64,000 nucleotides of DNA. It comes from Diplodia intermedia (Eukaryota; Ascomycota; Dothideomycetes; Botryosphaeriales; Botryosphaeriaceae). Numbering within the stretch: position 1 is the stretch's first letter; every line of letters starts with the position of its first letter. The notes beneath the pieces are model-generated. The model was not told the DNA's origin and did not search any database. It saw only the letters and a list, made by a program, of their open reading frames with translations. Positions 1-10,830 of the stretch are shown piece after piece. A program made the position numbers and the translations under genes. Location: contig JAKEKT010000005.1 of the NCBI GenBank assembly GCA_021495925.1, positions 1-64,000 of the forward strand, in the 5' to 3' direction.

Positions 1-126
1 CAAAGAAGAAAGCCGAGGAAACTTAAATCCCACCCCCATCCTTCCATCCTTGCATCCCATCCATCCCATCCACGCGCCCCCCACCCCAACCTTAAGACAT
101 GTACTAATGCAACCACTCCAAACAAG

Positions 127-438
127 AATGGCTACGGCATCGGCGCCCGCTATGACGGAACGTACAGCAAGAAAAACGCCGATGGAAGCTTCACGAGCTC
201 CACCCCCCACGGCACGTGCGCCACGATCAATTGGATCGACCAATGGTCGGAGCAGAACAAGACCGATACCCGGAACTACATCAACGCCCAGCTCGACGTC
301 TTCGAGCAGAAGGCCCAAGGCTGGTTCTGGTGGAACTTCAAGACCGAAGCCGCCGCCGAGTGGGATCTCTTCAGGCTCATCGACGCCGGCGTCTTTCCGA
401 AGCTCGAGGGCAGGGCAAGCACAGTGACGTGCACGTGA
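127..438 (+). CDS. Exo-beta-1,3-glucanase (GH5), terminal exon only
   Basis: This is the 3' exon of a secreted glucan 1,3-beta-glucosidase that would trim or remodel wall beta-1,3-glucan. The reading frame gives NGYGIGARYDGTYS, then a Trp-rich stretch (INWIDQW, QGWFWWNFKTE) and ends LIDAGVFPKLEG before TGA at 436-438. The FWWNFKTE...WD...L...GVFP pattern is the usual C-terminus of fungal GH5 exo-glucanases. A branch-like ACTAATG at about 111-117 and AAG at 124-126 mark the probable acceptor. No GT donor for it lies in bases 1-105, so the rest of the gene, including the catalytic glutamates, is outside the window. Family call is good; exact substrate is inferred. Confidence 0.75.
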   Translation, partial: NGYGIGARYDGTYSKKNADGSFTSSTPHGTCATINWIDQWSEQNKTDTRNYINAQLDVFEQKAQGWFWWNFKTEAAAEWDLFRLIDAGVFPKLEGRASTVTCT

Positions 439-1477
439 AACAGAGAAGAGAAGGCCGACAGCTTCTTGCAAGGGGAGGAGTGCTTGAGTATTGAGGAATG
501 GGGAAGCATGGCTTAACACGTTGCTTGAAAAGAGGATTGCACTCTGGAGTATGGAGGTCGGTGGAAAACTTGACATCTTACCAGAATCATTGCCAGCGCT
601 ATCATGAGTTCGAGGAGAAGCGCATAGCAATTGCATGATTTGACATCCAGAAACATGTGTCCATCCTCCGCGTTTTTGCCATGCGTTGAATTGACATAAT
701 CAAACTGCGTCGTCGAAATTCGCACTCAACCACACCAAACACCCAGGGCTTTGCATCATGGTACTATATTTCCCATTTATCGCTCTTCTTATTCTTTTCT
801 CGCAGCATATCCTACTACTGTACACAAGCCGTTTTTTGTATGGTGCCCTGCCCGGGGAGAAGTTATCGAAGAAGAATGGAAAGGGTTCCGCCCACTGTCT
901 GATCGAACCGACCGTCCATCTGCTCCTCCTGGTCATTCAATCGGCAAAAGGCCAAAGAAGAAGAAAAGAAAAGGGAAAGGGTGAACTTCAAATCTTTTCC
1001 CATCAATCCCATCCCATGCCATGTCGCTTGCCAAGAAGATCAAAAAGCAAGAAGTTGATGAAGAACAATCATCCGCTGACTCAAGAATCTGTCGTCATCT
1101 CAAAGGGCGCCGTCTTTCTCTTCTTCGACTGAAGAGTAATAACCCATGGATCGCAAATCGATCCCGCTACTCTTCTTAGTAAAGAGTATGAAAAGCACTT
1201 GTTTCCCATCCGACCAACGATTCGTGCCTGCCGTCAAGATTAGGCGCTGGGAGAGTAAAGTGAAAAGGGCCCGTCACCAAAAGGCCGCCCAAGTAGCAAA
1301 TTAGTGAGAAAGAGAAAAAACAAATCCATCAAGCAACAAGAATCAAAAGAGTCGCTGGTGTGATCAAAATCGCTTCCCTTGGAGGAAGAGGAAATGGGTA
1401 CAGAAAAGGGTAGCAAAAGGAGGAAGAGGTATCGACAACAAGATGCTAGACCGCTGGATGGAAGGAGCAGGACACTC
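439..1477. other. Intergenic between convergent genes
   Basis: This stretch joins the 3' end of the glucanase and the 3' end of the minus-strand AAA ATPase. Both flanking genes end here, so it should hold two 3' UTRs. Its open frames lack family features and contain many Lys/Arg/Ser low-complexity runs. I see no gene, RNA gene or repeat in it. Confidence 0.6.
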
Positions 1478-4400
1478 CTACGCCTTGTCCCGCTTCTCCT
1501 GGCTCGGCGGCCACACTTTCTGGATCTCCTCAATGTCGCGAATAGTCTCGTTGAAGACCGTCGAAACGCTGTTGATGACGCGAACACGGTTCCACTCGCC
1601 GCGCTCCTTCCATACGGCTGCCATCATGGCCGCGTTGACCTGCTCGAGCTGCTCAACGCTCAAGCCAGAGCTGCGGCGCACGAGCTCGCTGTGGAACCGG
1701 TCAAGGTGTACTTCGTCAAGGATGAGTCGAGGCTCGGGCTGTTGTTGTTGCTCATGCTCATGATGCTCGTGCGGCGACGACGAGTTGAGAAGAGAGCCGA
1801 TTTTAGCCTCTTGACGCGCAGGCGGCATGAGAGCGCTGCCTTGTAAGTGTGGCTGCGATGACTGCGACTGCTGTGAGTTCGAGGGCTGACTGCTCGCGAA
1901 TGGCTCCTGCGTGTCGGGAATTTGAGAGCCGCCAGACTGCGCGGGACCCGACGCAAAGTCTGGATGCTGGCCGGGAGCGACGCCGTTGACGGTGCTTTGG
2001 GTGTTTGTGAAATGCGCTGAAGATCGATCCGAAGTCTTCTGGCCTGAGGTTGTGGTAGACGCACTGTTATGGTAGTCGGCGGGTTGCGTGTTAGGGGCCA
2101 TCTGCGTGTGACCTGATCGCTGCGACCGATTGGCCGTCTGCGTGTCGGGCGCGCTCTGTTGAGCGTCGTCACCAACTTTCTGCCGCTTGTCCCGATGCTG
2201 CGAATCCTGCTCTTGGCTCTCTTCTAGATGAGAGCCATCTTCGCCGTGACCTCCTGAGCCGTTGCTTTGGTGCTGGTTGCTGTCCGCCAAATCTGACGCT
2301 GAGTGTCCGTTTGAAAGCGGGCTAGGCCCAAAGGGATAGGAAGCCGCGATAGGAGGCACCTGGTGTGTGGTAGGTTCAGGCTCTCCGAGAATGATGGGGC
2401 CGGTGCGGTCCAATGCAGGCTCGTGAGACTCGTTCTGGGCTGGAGGAACATTGGCGCAGATTCGTTGGACCGGGCGACCCTCCTCTGCTGCTTTCTTCCG
2501 CTCTTCCTCCTCCAAAGCCCTGAAACGCTCCTGTTCCCGCTTGTACACTTCCTCACATGCACGGACGAGGTCTGGGTTGGCGTCCTCCATTGCGATGACA
2601 TCGACCTCGACGTTAGTCAATATTTCATCAGCTTTGACGAAGCTATCCAGCTTTCCCAACGTCCTCATATCCTTGGCGACCTGCTTGACATCATCCAGGA
2701 AATCGATAGGTCTTTTGTAGTAGCCGTGGGCCATGCGTCTCTCGATTGTGTCGAAGCCCAAGTTGTAGTAGAATTTCCCCGTCGCTGTCTCTACAAGGCC
2801 TCTGACACCCTTGGAATCGTAGCCAATCTCATACGGTCTGTATTCATCCGGGCGCTGGTCCAGGGGGACGTCGCTAGTCAGGATCCGTGGATCTTGCTCC
2901 TTCCAAAGGTACTCGTAATCCTTGTCAGGAATGAGCCCGTCTTTAAAGCGCCTGTATTTAGACTTCAGTTGCTCAAGGATCGGCAAGATCCTCATCTTCA
3001 GAAGTTGTACGGTGTAGCGATCTCGCTTCTTGATAGCTTTGAGATCGGCCTTTTCGGGCGTCTTGGGCGAGTTGTTGTTCTCGGGAACCTCCTTGAGCTC
3101 CTCAAACTTGCGCTTCTTGCGGTTGACGGCTGGGAATTCCTTTGGCGGCAGCCGGATGTAGTCGACCATGTTCTGGAAGTACTCCTTGCGAGCCTCCTCA
3201 CTGGGGCGCTTCAGCTCGTACTGGTTCTTCAATGAGTAACCAAATATCGTTCTGAGCATCTCCGAGTTCGGCTGGCTCTCCTCGTCGCGCTGTTCCAATG
3301 TCCCCAGAACAAGCACCGGCTCGTTGGCTGGCATACTGCGAAGAAGGCTTGTGAAAATGCTGATGACGTTTTCGCCGACGGTTTCGTACCACACATCAAC
3401 CTGAGGGATATAGATGACCGAAGGTTTGTGAGTGCGCACTTCCTTGAAAAGTTGCACCAAGGTTGCCTCTGCCGATTTGTCCCTGTCTCCGAGCAGATTT
3501 GGAAGATCAAATGACTGGACATGCATGTTTTCGAACCTGTGCAGCAACGCTGATCCGATTTCCTGCTGGCCCATTCCTTCAAAGCCGCGGATCAGGAGCC
3601 TCGGCCGGAAGACTCTGACCTGTTCGAAGTCGCGTTTGATGTTCTCGCGCTCAAAACCGAAGTCGTCGCGGTCGTCGTACTGTGCCTCTTCAAGGGCTGT
3701 CAGCTTCTTCTTAGGCGGAATGATCTCGTCAATGATCCGGGCAATTTCTTCGAGCGAGGGTTTCAGAAGCGGTGCAGTCCCCTTCTTCAGAGGTGCTGCG
3801 CCGAACGAAGTCGAACGCTGTGACGAAGGCACGATTTTGTTGACGGATATCATGAAATCTTTGGCCGAAATCTTGATATTGTCGACATTGATCTCTAGCT
3901 TCTTGTTGGACTTGTAGACCTGGGGGAATGTGCCCTGGATGGCATTGACTGCAGCTTCGGTGCAAAGTGCGCGAAGATCAGCACCACCGTAACCCTTGGT
4001 CATCTCAGCCAACTGGTTCTTGAAGTCGGCTGCTAGAGGCGGGTTCCAGTTCTTGGTGTGGATGCCGATGATGGAGCGACGGGCTTCATGGTTGGGGAGC
4101 GGGAAGTAGAATTCGCGGTCAAATCTACCCGGTCGACGCAGAGCAGGATCAACATTATCAGGACGGTTGGTAGCACCGATGATGACCACCTGTCCACGAT
4201 CGTCCATGCCATCCATCAGGGCTAGGAGGGTTGCTACAATGGAAGCGAGCGATTGCTCAGACTTGCTGGACCGCACGGGTGCAAGACCGTCGATCTCATC
4301 GAAGAAGATGATGCTGGGCTGATTCTTGCGAGCGTCCTCGAACAGCATGCGTAACTGGCGCTCGGCTTCTCCAACCCATTTGCTGAGTGCGTCGGCGCCT

Positions 4401-6649
4401 TTGCGCATGTAGAATGTGACCTTCTTGCCGTTTGCGCTGAGGGCATTGGATAGGGCGCGCGCGAGGAGAGTCTTTCCGGTACCAGGAGGGCCGTGGAACA
4501 GTACACCGCGCGGCGGAGTGATCTTGAATTTTTGGAAGATCTCGGGGTACAGAAGGGGTAACGTGACCATCTCCTTGAGCTGGTTGATGTGGTCGTCTAG
4601 ACCCCCAACGCTTTCGAAGTTGACATCTCCGTCAACGCTGATGGGGCTGACATCCGCATTGCTTGTGCCTCCGATTTTGCCAAGATTGGCGGGCCCGCCG
4701 CGGGAGCCTTTGTCAGGCGTCTGGCCCAGCTGTGACAAGATCCCGCCGGCGGCCGACTTGGGTGCGTTTTTTTCGTTGTGGGGCCCACGTTGACCGCTCT
4801 GGTTCACGTCGTCGTCATCGCTGCTATCCGAGTCCATATCTTCATACTGACCAAGGTAATCCCGGTACCTGGGTGGGCCTATCAGACTGTCAGTTAGATC
4901 CATTGGAAGAGGTGGACTGTAATGCTGCATGCAATACATACCTATAAGAGGCTTTAACCCTCCGAGTCCACCAAATGGCCCAGCAGTAGACATGAGTGGG
5001 CGCCATCCTGCCATTGTTACCTTCTTCTTACCCTGCGATGGAGTTGGTGCACCACCGCCCTCTTCAACTTCCTCGTCCATCCTGTAGACCTCTGGTAATG
5101 ACATCATTGTGTAGTTCATGTTAGGGTTCTTGCGACGGAGTTCGCGCTGCGTTTGAGTTTCGGCCTCCTCGTCAACACGAGGTACACGTCTAGGGCGGTT
5201 ACGCCTCTCGTCAGCATGCAGTTCGGCGACCTCATCTGCAATCTCGTCCTCATCCAATTCTTCTTCGGATCCAGAGTTGTTCCTAGACTTTATCCTCTGA
5301 GACTTTCTGCGGCCCGTGCTCTCATCTCCAGAGCTCTTCTGGCGCTTGGAGGGTCGTTCGAAGTCTGCATCGTCATCTTCGGATTCGTCGTGTCTGGCGT
5401 CGCCAGGGTCGAAATCGCTGCTATCGTCCGTATTCCGCTTCTGAGATGCGCGCGGGGCATTTGTCTGTGGCTGATACGTTAACCCCAAACCGTTGAGTTC
5501 TCGCTTAGATATCCTTGGTGCTTTGGGACTATGATAGATGCCGCGCTTAGGCACGGCATTCTTTGCCTTCTTGGTTGTTGTTTTTGTTGTTGTAGGAGCT
5601 TTGCGCTTTCTAGGATTTTGGAGTGCTGAGGCCGCCGCTTTGGCGGGTTGCCTCCCTACAGGCGTCGGAGTCGATGGAGAAAGAGAGGGAATACCTACTT
5701 GCTGGACTCTGTTGCGAGTCCTCGTCACGGGACCTTCGTCTTCATCGTCGTCTTCGCTCTGTGGCTCGTGTTCCGACTCTTGAATTACAGCCTCACCTGA
5801 CTGGGCGTCTTCGATGTCCTGGCCTTCGTAGCGAATCTCTGACGTAACGGACGCAGCTTGGCTGACTTGCACCTCGTCTCGACCTTCTTCCTTGGGCTGC
5901 AGCGGATCGGGGCTTTGGGCCGAATGTCCGGATGCTTCTTGCGAAGCCTCCATAATGGTACTGGGTCGCTTCATCGGAGCCTTGCGGCCTTGAGCGGGCC
6001 TTGCGCCGATCCGTCGCTGAGGTGAGTGGCTGCCTCCCGCAGAACCGACAGACTTAGCTCTGCTTGCAAATCCCAGCTCCTGCAGTGGATCCTCCCGGTC
6101 TTCGGATAGACGCGCGCTTCTCCGGGTCCTCATGTGCGATTCTGGCTGCGCCGATTTACTTGCTGCACGAGTGGACCTCGCACGTGTGCTGCGCGTGTTT
6201 TGCGGCGGCAGATTCACTGGAAGCTTAATTATAAGCGTGCTCCTTTGCTTGCGCTTATCGCCGGAATTCTTCTCCGTGGACTGCACGATGAGCTCGTCGT
6301 CTTCGATATCGTCGTCGGCGCTTTCCTCATACTTGATTTTCTTCTTCGCGGCGTGGCGGGCAGGACGGCCGCTGGCATTGACCTCGGGCTCTTCCTCCGA
6401 CTCAATGGCAGCAGCTGAGTTATACGATTCCTCACTCACTTCATCCTCATCATCAACAATGTCATCGTCCGAGCTGCCATAGCCGCGTCGTGTACGCTTC
6501 TGGGTCTTCCTACGGGCGGGCGCAGACTTCTTCTTCTTCGACGAGCGACGCGCGGGTGGGGAGGATGGCTTCTCCTCAAAGTCAGAGTCGTTGGGGTCCG
6601 ACGCGTTGGGGTCGAAGTTCTCCAACTTCGACCTTGGTCCTCCCTTCAT
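1478..6649 (-). CDS. YTA7: Yta7/ATAD2-type AAA ATPase with bromodomain
   Basis: A chromatin-associated AAA+ ATPase of the Yta7/ATAD2 family, which binds histones H3/H4 and controls histone-gene and boundary chromatin. The open frame is 1723 codons. An acidic, basic and Ser-rich nuclear N-terminus (about residues 1-640) is followed by AAA1 with Walker A GPPGTGKT near residue 720, Walker B SIIFFDEIDGL and ATNRPDNVDPALRRPGRFDREF. AAA2 is degenerate (RGFEGMGQQE in place of a Walker A), as in the family. A divergent bromodomain-like region (GYYKRPIDFLDDVKQVAKDM) lies near residue 1300. A 63-nt stretch at 4879-4941 has GTATGT, a CTAAC branch site and a TAG acceptor and is in frame; removing it gives 1702 aa and joins KPLI to GPPRYRDY. 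I think it is an intron. The C-terminal Gln/Ser-rich tail has no domain I recognise. Confidence 0.93.
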   Translation of the reverse strand: MKGGPRSKLENFDPNASDPNDSDFEEKPSSPPARRSSKKKKSAPARRKTQKRTRRGYGSSDDDIVDDEDEVSEESYNSAAAIESEEEPEVNASGRPARHAAKKKIKYEESADDDIEDDELIVQSTEKNSGDKRKQRSTLIIKLPVNLPPQNTRSTRARSTRAASKSAQPESHMRTRRSARLSEDREDPLQELGFASRAKSVGSAGGSHSPQRRIGARPAQGRKAPMKRPSTIMEASQEASGHSAQSPDPLQPKEEGRDEVQVSQAASVTSEIRYEGQDIEDAQSGEAVIQESEHEPQSEDDDEDEGPVTRTRNRVQQVGIPSLSPSTPTPVGRQPAKAAASALQNPRKRKAPTTTKTTTKKAKNAVPKRGIYHSPKAPRISKRELNGLGLTYQPQTNAPRASQKRNTDDSSDFDPGDARHDESEDDDADFERPSKRQKSSGDESTGRRKSQRIKSRNNSGSEEELDEDEIADEVAELHADERRNRPRRVPRVDEEAETQTQRELRRKNPNMNYTMMSLPEVYRMDEEVEEGGGAPTPSQGKKKVTMAGWRPLMSTAGPFGGLGGLKPLIGMYCMQHYSPPLPMDLTDSLIGPPRYRDYLGQYEDMDSDSSDDDDVNQSGQRGPHNEKNAPKSAAGGILSQLGQTPDKGSRGGPANLGKIGGTSNADVSPISVDGDVNFESVGGLDDHINQLKEMVTLPLLYPEIFQKFKITPPRGVLFHGPPGTGKTLLARALSNALSANGKKVTFYMRKGADALSKWVGEAERQLRMLFEDARKNQPSIIFFDEIDGLAPVRSSKSEQSLASIVATLLALMDGMDDRGQVVIIGATNRPDNVDPALRRPGRFDREFYFPLPNHEARRSIIGIHTKNWNPPLAADFKNQLAEMTKGYGGADLRALCTEAAVNAIQGTFPQVYKSNKKLEINVDNIKISAKDFMISVNKIVPSSQRSTSFGAAPLKKGTAPLLKPSLEEIARIIDEIIPPKKKLTALEEAQYDDRDDFGFERENIKRDFEQVRVFRPRLLIRGFEGMGQQEIGSALLHRFENMHVQSFDLPNLLGDRDKSAEATLVQLFKEVRTHKPSVIYIPQVDVWYETVGENVISIFTSLLRSMPANEPVLVLGTLEQRDEESQPNSEMLRTIFGYSLKNQYELKRPSEEARKEYFQNMVDYIRLPPKEFPAVNRKKRKFEELKEVPENNNSPKTPEKADLKAIKKRDRYTVQLLKMRILPILEQLKSKYRRFKDGLIPDKDYEYLWKEQDPRILTSDVPLDQRPDEYRPYEIGYDSKGVRGLVETATGKFYYNLGFDTIERRMAHGYYKRPIDFLDDVKQVAKDMRTLGKLDSFVKADEILTNVEVDVIAMEDANPDLVRACEEVYKREQERFRALEEEERKKAAEEGRPVQRICANVPPAQNESHEPALDRTGPIILGEPEPTTHQVPPIAASYPFGPSPLSNGHSASDLADSNQHQSNGSGGHGEDGSHLEESQEQDSQHRDKRQKVGDDAQQSAPDTQTANRSQRSGHTQMAPNTQPADYHNSASTTTSGQKTSDRSSAHFTNTQSTVNGVAPGQHPDFASGPAQSGGSQIPDTQEPFASSQPSNSQQSQSSQPHLQGSALMPPARQEAKIGSLLNSSSPHEHHEHEQQQQPEPRLILDEVHLDRFHSELVRRSSGLSVEQLEQVNAAMMAAVWKERGEWNRVRVINSVSTVFNETIRDIEEIQKVWPPSQEKRDKA

Positions 6650-8115
6650 GATGAAGACAGGGTGGTAGCATACGCTACAAGATTAGGGCTGTGTGGGACG
6701 AAAGGCGTCTGTCAAGAGGCGAACATCAGCTTAGTTGTCGAGGCGGGATTGCGTGCAGGATTAAAAACAGGCGACAGCAAGCTTACAAGCAAGCACTGTG
6801 CTGAGCGTAGTCTGGTCGTGGTTTGGTAAGGTAGCGGCGCGTTGCTGCTGGGGGCGAAGGCGATTGCGACCGACGGGTGTGCAGCTGAAGCGTCGGCGGA
6901 TGCTGCACGGGGACAGGATGCGACGATGCGACAAGCAAACGGGGGCGGTGGAGAACGGGCGTGCGCAGTGACGCAGCGACGGGGATGCGGGTGTTGTTGG
7001 AGGCGATGCAGTGCAGCGCCAGGCGAAAGTGACAGGGTGGGAGAGGAGAGCTGCGGTGTTTTGGGTTCGTGTTCAAGGCGCCCGTCGCGGTGCACGGCGG
7101 TGCCAAGACCCGCTTACGCCGACGCGCGCGGGCCAATCAGCGCCGCCAAAACATCAACCACCTCTCTCGTGCGCGAACGAGCGCCCTTATGCCATCACGA
7201 CGCACCCCTCTGCGGCCGCTGCAAAAGTGCTGGAAACGCGTGGGAAATGCGTTCAATGGGTTTTCCGCACCTCCGCGACTCGATCCCGGGTTTTTTCAAT
7301 GTCCGCAGGCGCCCCCCAAAGCCCGCGCTCCGGGCTTCTCTAACCACCTCCCCGTCTTTCTCAGGCACCCTAGCTGCCGTCGATCGGCTGCAGGAACCGT
7401 TGAGGCTCAAAACCTTAACGCCGTTAAGCTCCTGCCAGTTGGTGCGTCCTTCTTTGTGGGGAAGCACGTGCACCTGCCGTGGCCGACCCGCCGCATCGCT
7501 CTCGCGTGTCCCTGCGCTCCGTTCCAAAAGCGAGCAAACATCTTCGTCCACACACGCGCACAGCGCCTTGTTACCGCCAGAACAAGGCGCTTTCATGATT
7601 CTGTACATGGTCGGCATCATCACAGCACGCAAGGCGCCACACTGTTGGCTACATGTTGCGACACCATACATCACTCGTAGCGCACGCCCATGACCGATGA
7701 TGTGTATTTGCAGCAGCACTCACAGTGTGGTTGACATGACCTGTTTGATGGTGTGGTGATGGAGAGGCTCTGTGTCGGTTGTTTGGTGCGGCGGAGACCT
7801 GAGCGCGGTGGCTCTTTTCCTCCTCGTACGGGGCTCCAAATTTGGCCATTTCGCCGAGATTTTCCCGCACAAGCGTCCATCGCGGAAAACTCGCTCTTGA
7901 CCATGCTAGAGATCCTATGCACTTGAAGAATATCTCAAGCTATATACTGCTTGCTGCGCTGAGTTACAGAGGTACTTGGACCGACAAACAGCACGGGCGG
8001 GAGCAGAGCACGCATCTACCATTGGCTGAATCTACCAGTCCCTCATACGCAACGTGCTGGCAATAGCTCGTGTGTCCATCTATCTTACAGTAGTAGACAA
8101 GTAGTAATGACAAAG
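6650..8115. other. Gene-free GC-rich stretch upstream of YTA7
   Basis: This space lies upstream of the minus-strand AAA ATPase and downstream of the mitochondrial membrane protein gene. It should contain the ATPase promoter and the neighbour's 3' UTR. It is GC-rich, and overlapping open frames occur on both strands (for example 6842-7693 and 7195-7719) without domains, convincing start context or intron structure. I see no supported gene or repeat. Confidence 0.5.
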
Positions 8116-8144
8116 TTAGGTAACTTTGATCAATTGCTCAAGTA

Positions 8145-9098
8145 CTAGGAATTATCAGTCAGGGAGCTGGGGTGCGAGGAGCCATATGACTTACTATGTC
8201 CGCCCGCGGGCAGTTTGCCTGCGCAATCGACCTTGGCGACGGCCTCATTGGCGATTCTAATCTTCACCATGCCTTCTCTCATCACCGACATCTTGGTGTA
8301 GATCATAAGGTTATAGAGCGCTCGGCTGACCCATCTGCCCAGGGCGAGGAACGGCCTCAGGACCTTCGGATCATCCGATCGTGGCTTTCTTGCGTCCGTG
8401 ACAGCCTGCCTTGCCACAGCGTACTCTACAGCAGTGGCAGCGATGCTATCGTCGGCCGTAACCTCGGTTGGCATGGCATACAAGACCTTACTCTTCATAC
8501 CGGGCAGACGCATTATCTCGATGCGCAGGGCCAGAGTCTTCTGAGCACCCATGTTGGGTACAGCAGAGATCGACTTCACTATTCCCATGGGCGCTGCGGC
8601 CAGCCAAGTACCTATACATGCCCAGAAAACGGCAATGAAACCGAAAGCCAGCGGGACCCAGCCAGCAAGTCCATTCCTGTCCTTCTTGTCCTTCAAATCG
8701 TTGTAGAAGAACTGGTACGACGAAGCAGCAGCACCAAAGCAGGCGAATGCGGCAGCATAGCACACGATTCGAAATCCACTCTGTTTTGGCGCCGAGTAAA
8801 GCAAGGTCTCGGTCGTCTTTGCCGCCAGCTTCGGCAGTTGATCCTGTTCCGATCCTTTCCAAGGCGTCCTGACCTTGGGCTGATATGTTAGTCTGGCGGC
8901 AGGTGCCCGAACGTTCTTCGGCGCGGGGGCTGCGGAGCCGGAATTCGTCTTTGTAGCAGCAGTGCGAAGCGTGCTTGCCGTGAAGAAGCGGAGGGTCGCG
9001 AACAGGCTGGGCTGGGTGGCACGACACTGGAAGGCGGCAGAGCGCGGGAGCTGAAAGAAGGCGGGCCTGGCGAACGCCCCTCTGAAGCAGGTGGCCAT
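8145..9098 (-). CDS. Predicted mitochondrial two-pass membrane protein (TMEM223-like)
   Basis: I start this at the second in-frame Met (9098), which gives MATCFRGAFARPAFFQL, an Arg-rich acid-poor N-terminus typical of a mitochondrial presequence. The upstream Met at 9203 would add a presequence-unlike 35-residue extension. Two hydrophobic segments follow (around IVCYAAAFACFGAAASSYQFF and GWVPLAFGFIAVFWACIGTWLAAAP), separated by a short charged loop, then a soluble C-terminal domain. The order LLYSAPK, two membrane segments, then a beta-rich domain recalls TMEM223/TMEM70-type inner-membrane assembly factors, but I am not certain of the family. Near the C-terminus a GTAAGT donor and CTGAC...CTAG acceptor could remove about 50 nt, moving the stop to 8116-8118 and changing the last residues to HILEQLIKVT. 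It is head to head with PDX1, 292 bp away. Confidence 0.6.
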   Translation of the reverse strand: MATCFRGAFARPAFFQLPRSAAFQCRATQPSLFATLRFFTASTLRTAATKTNSGSAAPAPKNVRAPAARLTYQPKVRTPWKGSEQDQLPKLAAKTTETLLYSAPKQSGFRIVCYAAAFACFGAAASSYQFFYNDLKDKKDRNGLAGWVPLAFGFIAVFWACIGTWLAAAPMGIVKSISAVPNMGAQKTLALRIEIMRLPGMKSKVLYAMPTEVTADDSIAATAVEYAVARQAVTDARKPRSDDPKVLRPFLALGRWVSRALYNLMIYTKMSVMREGMVKIRIANEAVAKVDCAGKLPAGGHSKSYGSSHPSSLTDNS

Positions 9099-9390
9099 GG
9101 CGGCTGCGCGGGAACAGTCAATGCGACGTTTCTCAGGCGAAAACGGAAACCATACCGGGCGCGAACGAGGCTCAGGTGGCAGAAGAGGCGCGTCGGCGGA
9201 CAAAAGCGCAGCTCAACCGAGATCAGCTCCCCGCCGCGCTCCGACGCGGAACGGCGATTTTCCCAAGCACCGCCCGTCCCAACACTCCGACGGCTCAGCA
9301 CCGCTCTCTCGCGCTCCTCGCCAGCTCCACCCTCTGCACCCACGCCCCTCCGCCCAGTTCCTGTGAGGCATTGTTGCCTCCAAGGTCACC
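9099..9390. promoter_or_regulatory. Divergent promoter region, membrane protein / PDX1
   Basis: The start codons of a probable mitochondrial membrane protein (-) and mitochondrial Pdx1 (+) face away from each other across 292 bp. Two mitochondrial genes sharing one short upstream region suggests joint expression, but I cannot name a binding site in it. The call rests on gene orientation only. Confidence 0.45.
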
Positions 9391-10830
9391 ATGGCCTCGC
9401 TGAGCGCTGCCTGCAGGCTGTCTGCCCGTGTCGCCGCCCGCCAGAATGTCGCCCGCAGAGGTCGGTTTCCGCCATCCCACTGTCGCTGACGGCCGCTGAT
9501 TCCGCTTTGCCAGGCTTCCGCTCCTCGCCCGCGAGCGCTGCCGCCCAGAACTTCCAGATGCCCGCCCTCTCCCCTACCATGACCGAAGGCAACATCGCGA
9601 GCTGGAAGATCAAAGAAGGTACGAGCCGGACAACGGCTCGGCCGTAGGCATATTCAACGCGGAACATGTCTGACGTGAATTAGGGGAGTCGTTTTCCGCT
9701 GGCGACGTCCTTCTCGAGATCGAGACGGATAAGGCGCAGATGGACGTTGAGGCACAGGACGACGGCATCTTGGCCAAGATCACGGTGAGGCAGTCTTACC
9801 ATGTCACAGCTAGACTTGGCTGATAATGGCATAGATGGGCGATGGCAGCAAGGCCATAAAGGTTGGCCAGCGCATTGGTGTCCTCGCGGACCCTGGTGAT
9901 GACCTCAGCAGTTTGGAAATTCCCGCTGAGGACAACGCCGAGCAGAAGCCCTCGGCGCCAACGGAACCCAAGCCAACAGAGTCCAGGCAGACTAGCACTC
10001 CAGCTCCTGAGGGCGGCAAGTCGGCTGCTGCTCCTCCCGGAAAGGCCGTCAAGCAGACTCACCCTCTCTATCCCTCGGTCCTCTTCGCTCTTCGCGCCAA
10101 CGGCCTGTCCAAGGATGACGCGGACAAGATTCCCGCGACTGGCCCGAACGGCCGCCTGCTCAAGGGTGACGTTCTTGCTTATGCTGGCAAGCTGTCTGAG
10201 AGCGCTTACGCCTCCACTCTTTCCAAGATCCTTGCCGAGAAGGCCCATCTGGACCTTAGCAACATTAAGGCTGTACAACCGAAGCCTCCTGCTGCGGCGC
10301 CTGCTGCTCCCGCTGCTGCCAAGGAGTCGGTCCCTGAACCTCTCACTCAGGTCACCCTGCCCATCAACTTTAAGGCGGTTCTTGAGTGCCAGAAACGTCT
10401 TCAAGATACCCTGGGTGTCTACCTCCCTTTGTCAGACTTTGTTGCCCGTGCTACTGAGCTCGCCAACGAGGAGCTTCCCCGCTCCAAGAACGCTCAGCCT
10501 TCTGCCGACGAGCTTTTTAACGCCATTGTCGGCACGGACAAGATCCCTACAACTTCCAGGGGACACTTCATCCCTGAGGTCTCCGCGCTGCCTACTCTCG
10601 CCTCGAAGTCCGCCGAGGCCACCAAGCCAATGGACATCTTTGACATTTTGGCCGGTAAGCCAGCCACGGCCAGAAGCACGAGGGCCGCTGTGCCCTCTGC
10701 CGCCGCCGTCGCCAGCCCCATCAACGTATTCAGCGTGAGCGTGCCCAAGGGGGAGGAGAAGAGGGCAACAGTCTTTTTGGAGAGGGTGAAGGTTGTCTTG
10801 GAGACGCAGCCCGGCGAGCTGGTTCTATAA
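9391..10830 (+). CDS. PDX1: Pyruvate dehydrogenase X component (E3-binding protein)
   Basis: Mitochondrial subunit that anchors dihydrolipoamide dehydrogenase (E3) to the E2 core of the pyruvate dehydrogenase complex. Four exons join in frame: 9391-9460, 9514-9618, 9684-9784 and 9835-10830, giving 423 aa. An Arg/Ala-rich presequence (MASLSAACRLSARVAARQN) precedes a lipoyl domain with FQMPALSPTMTEGNIASWKIKEG and the lipoylated-Lys motif EIETDKAQMDVEA. An Ala/Pro linker leads to a peripheral-subunit-binding domain (HPLYPSVLFALRANGLSKDDADKI...GPNGRLLKGDVLAY). The C-terminal domain is short and lacks the HxxxDG acetyltransferase motif, which separates Pdx1 from E2. Introns are 50-65 nt with GTNNGN donors. 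The start has a good context (GTCACCATGG). Function is secure by domain order. Confidence 0.93.

Noticed and set aside
7195..7719. 174-codon minus-strand frame
   Set aside because: No recognisable domain, no intron signals, and overlapping frames of similar length on the other strand.
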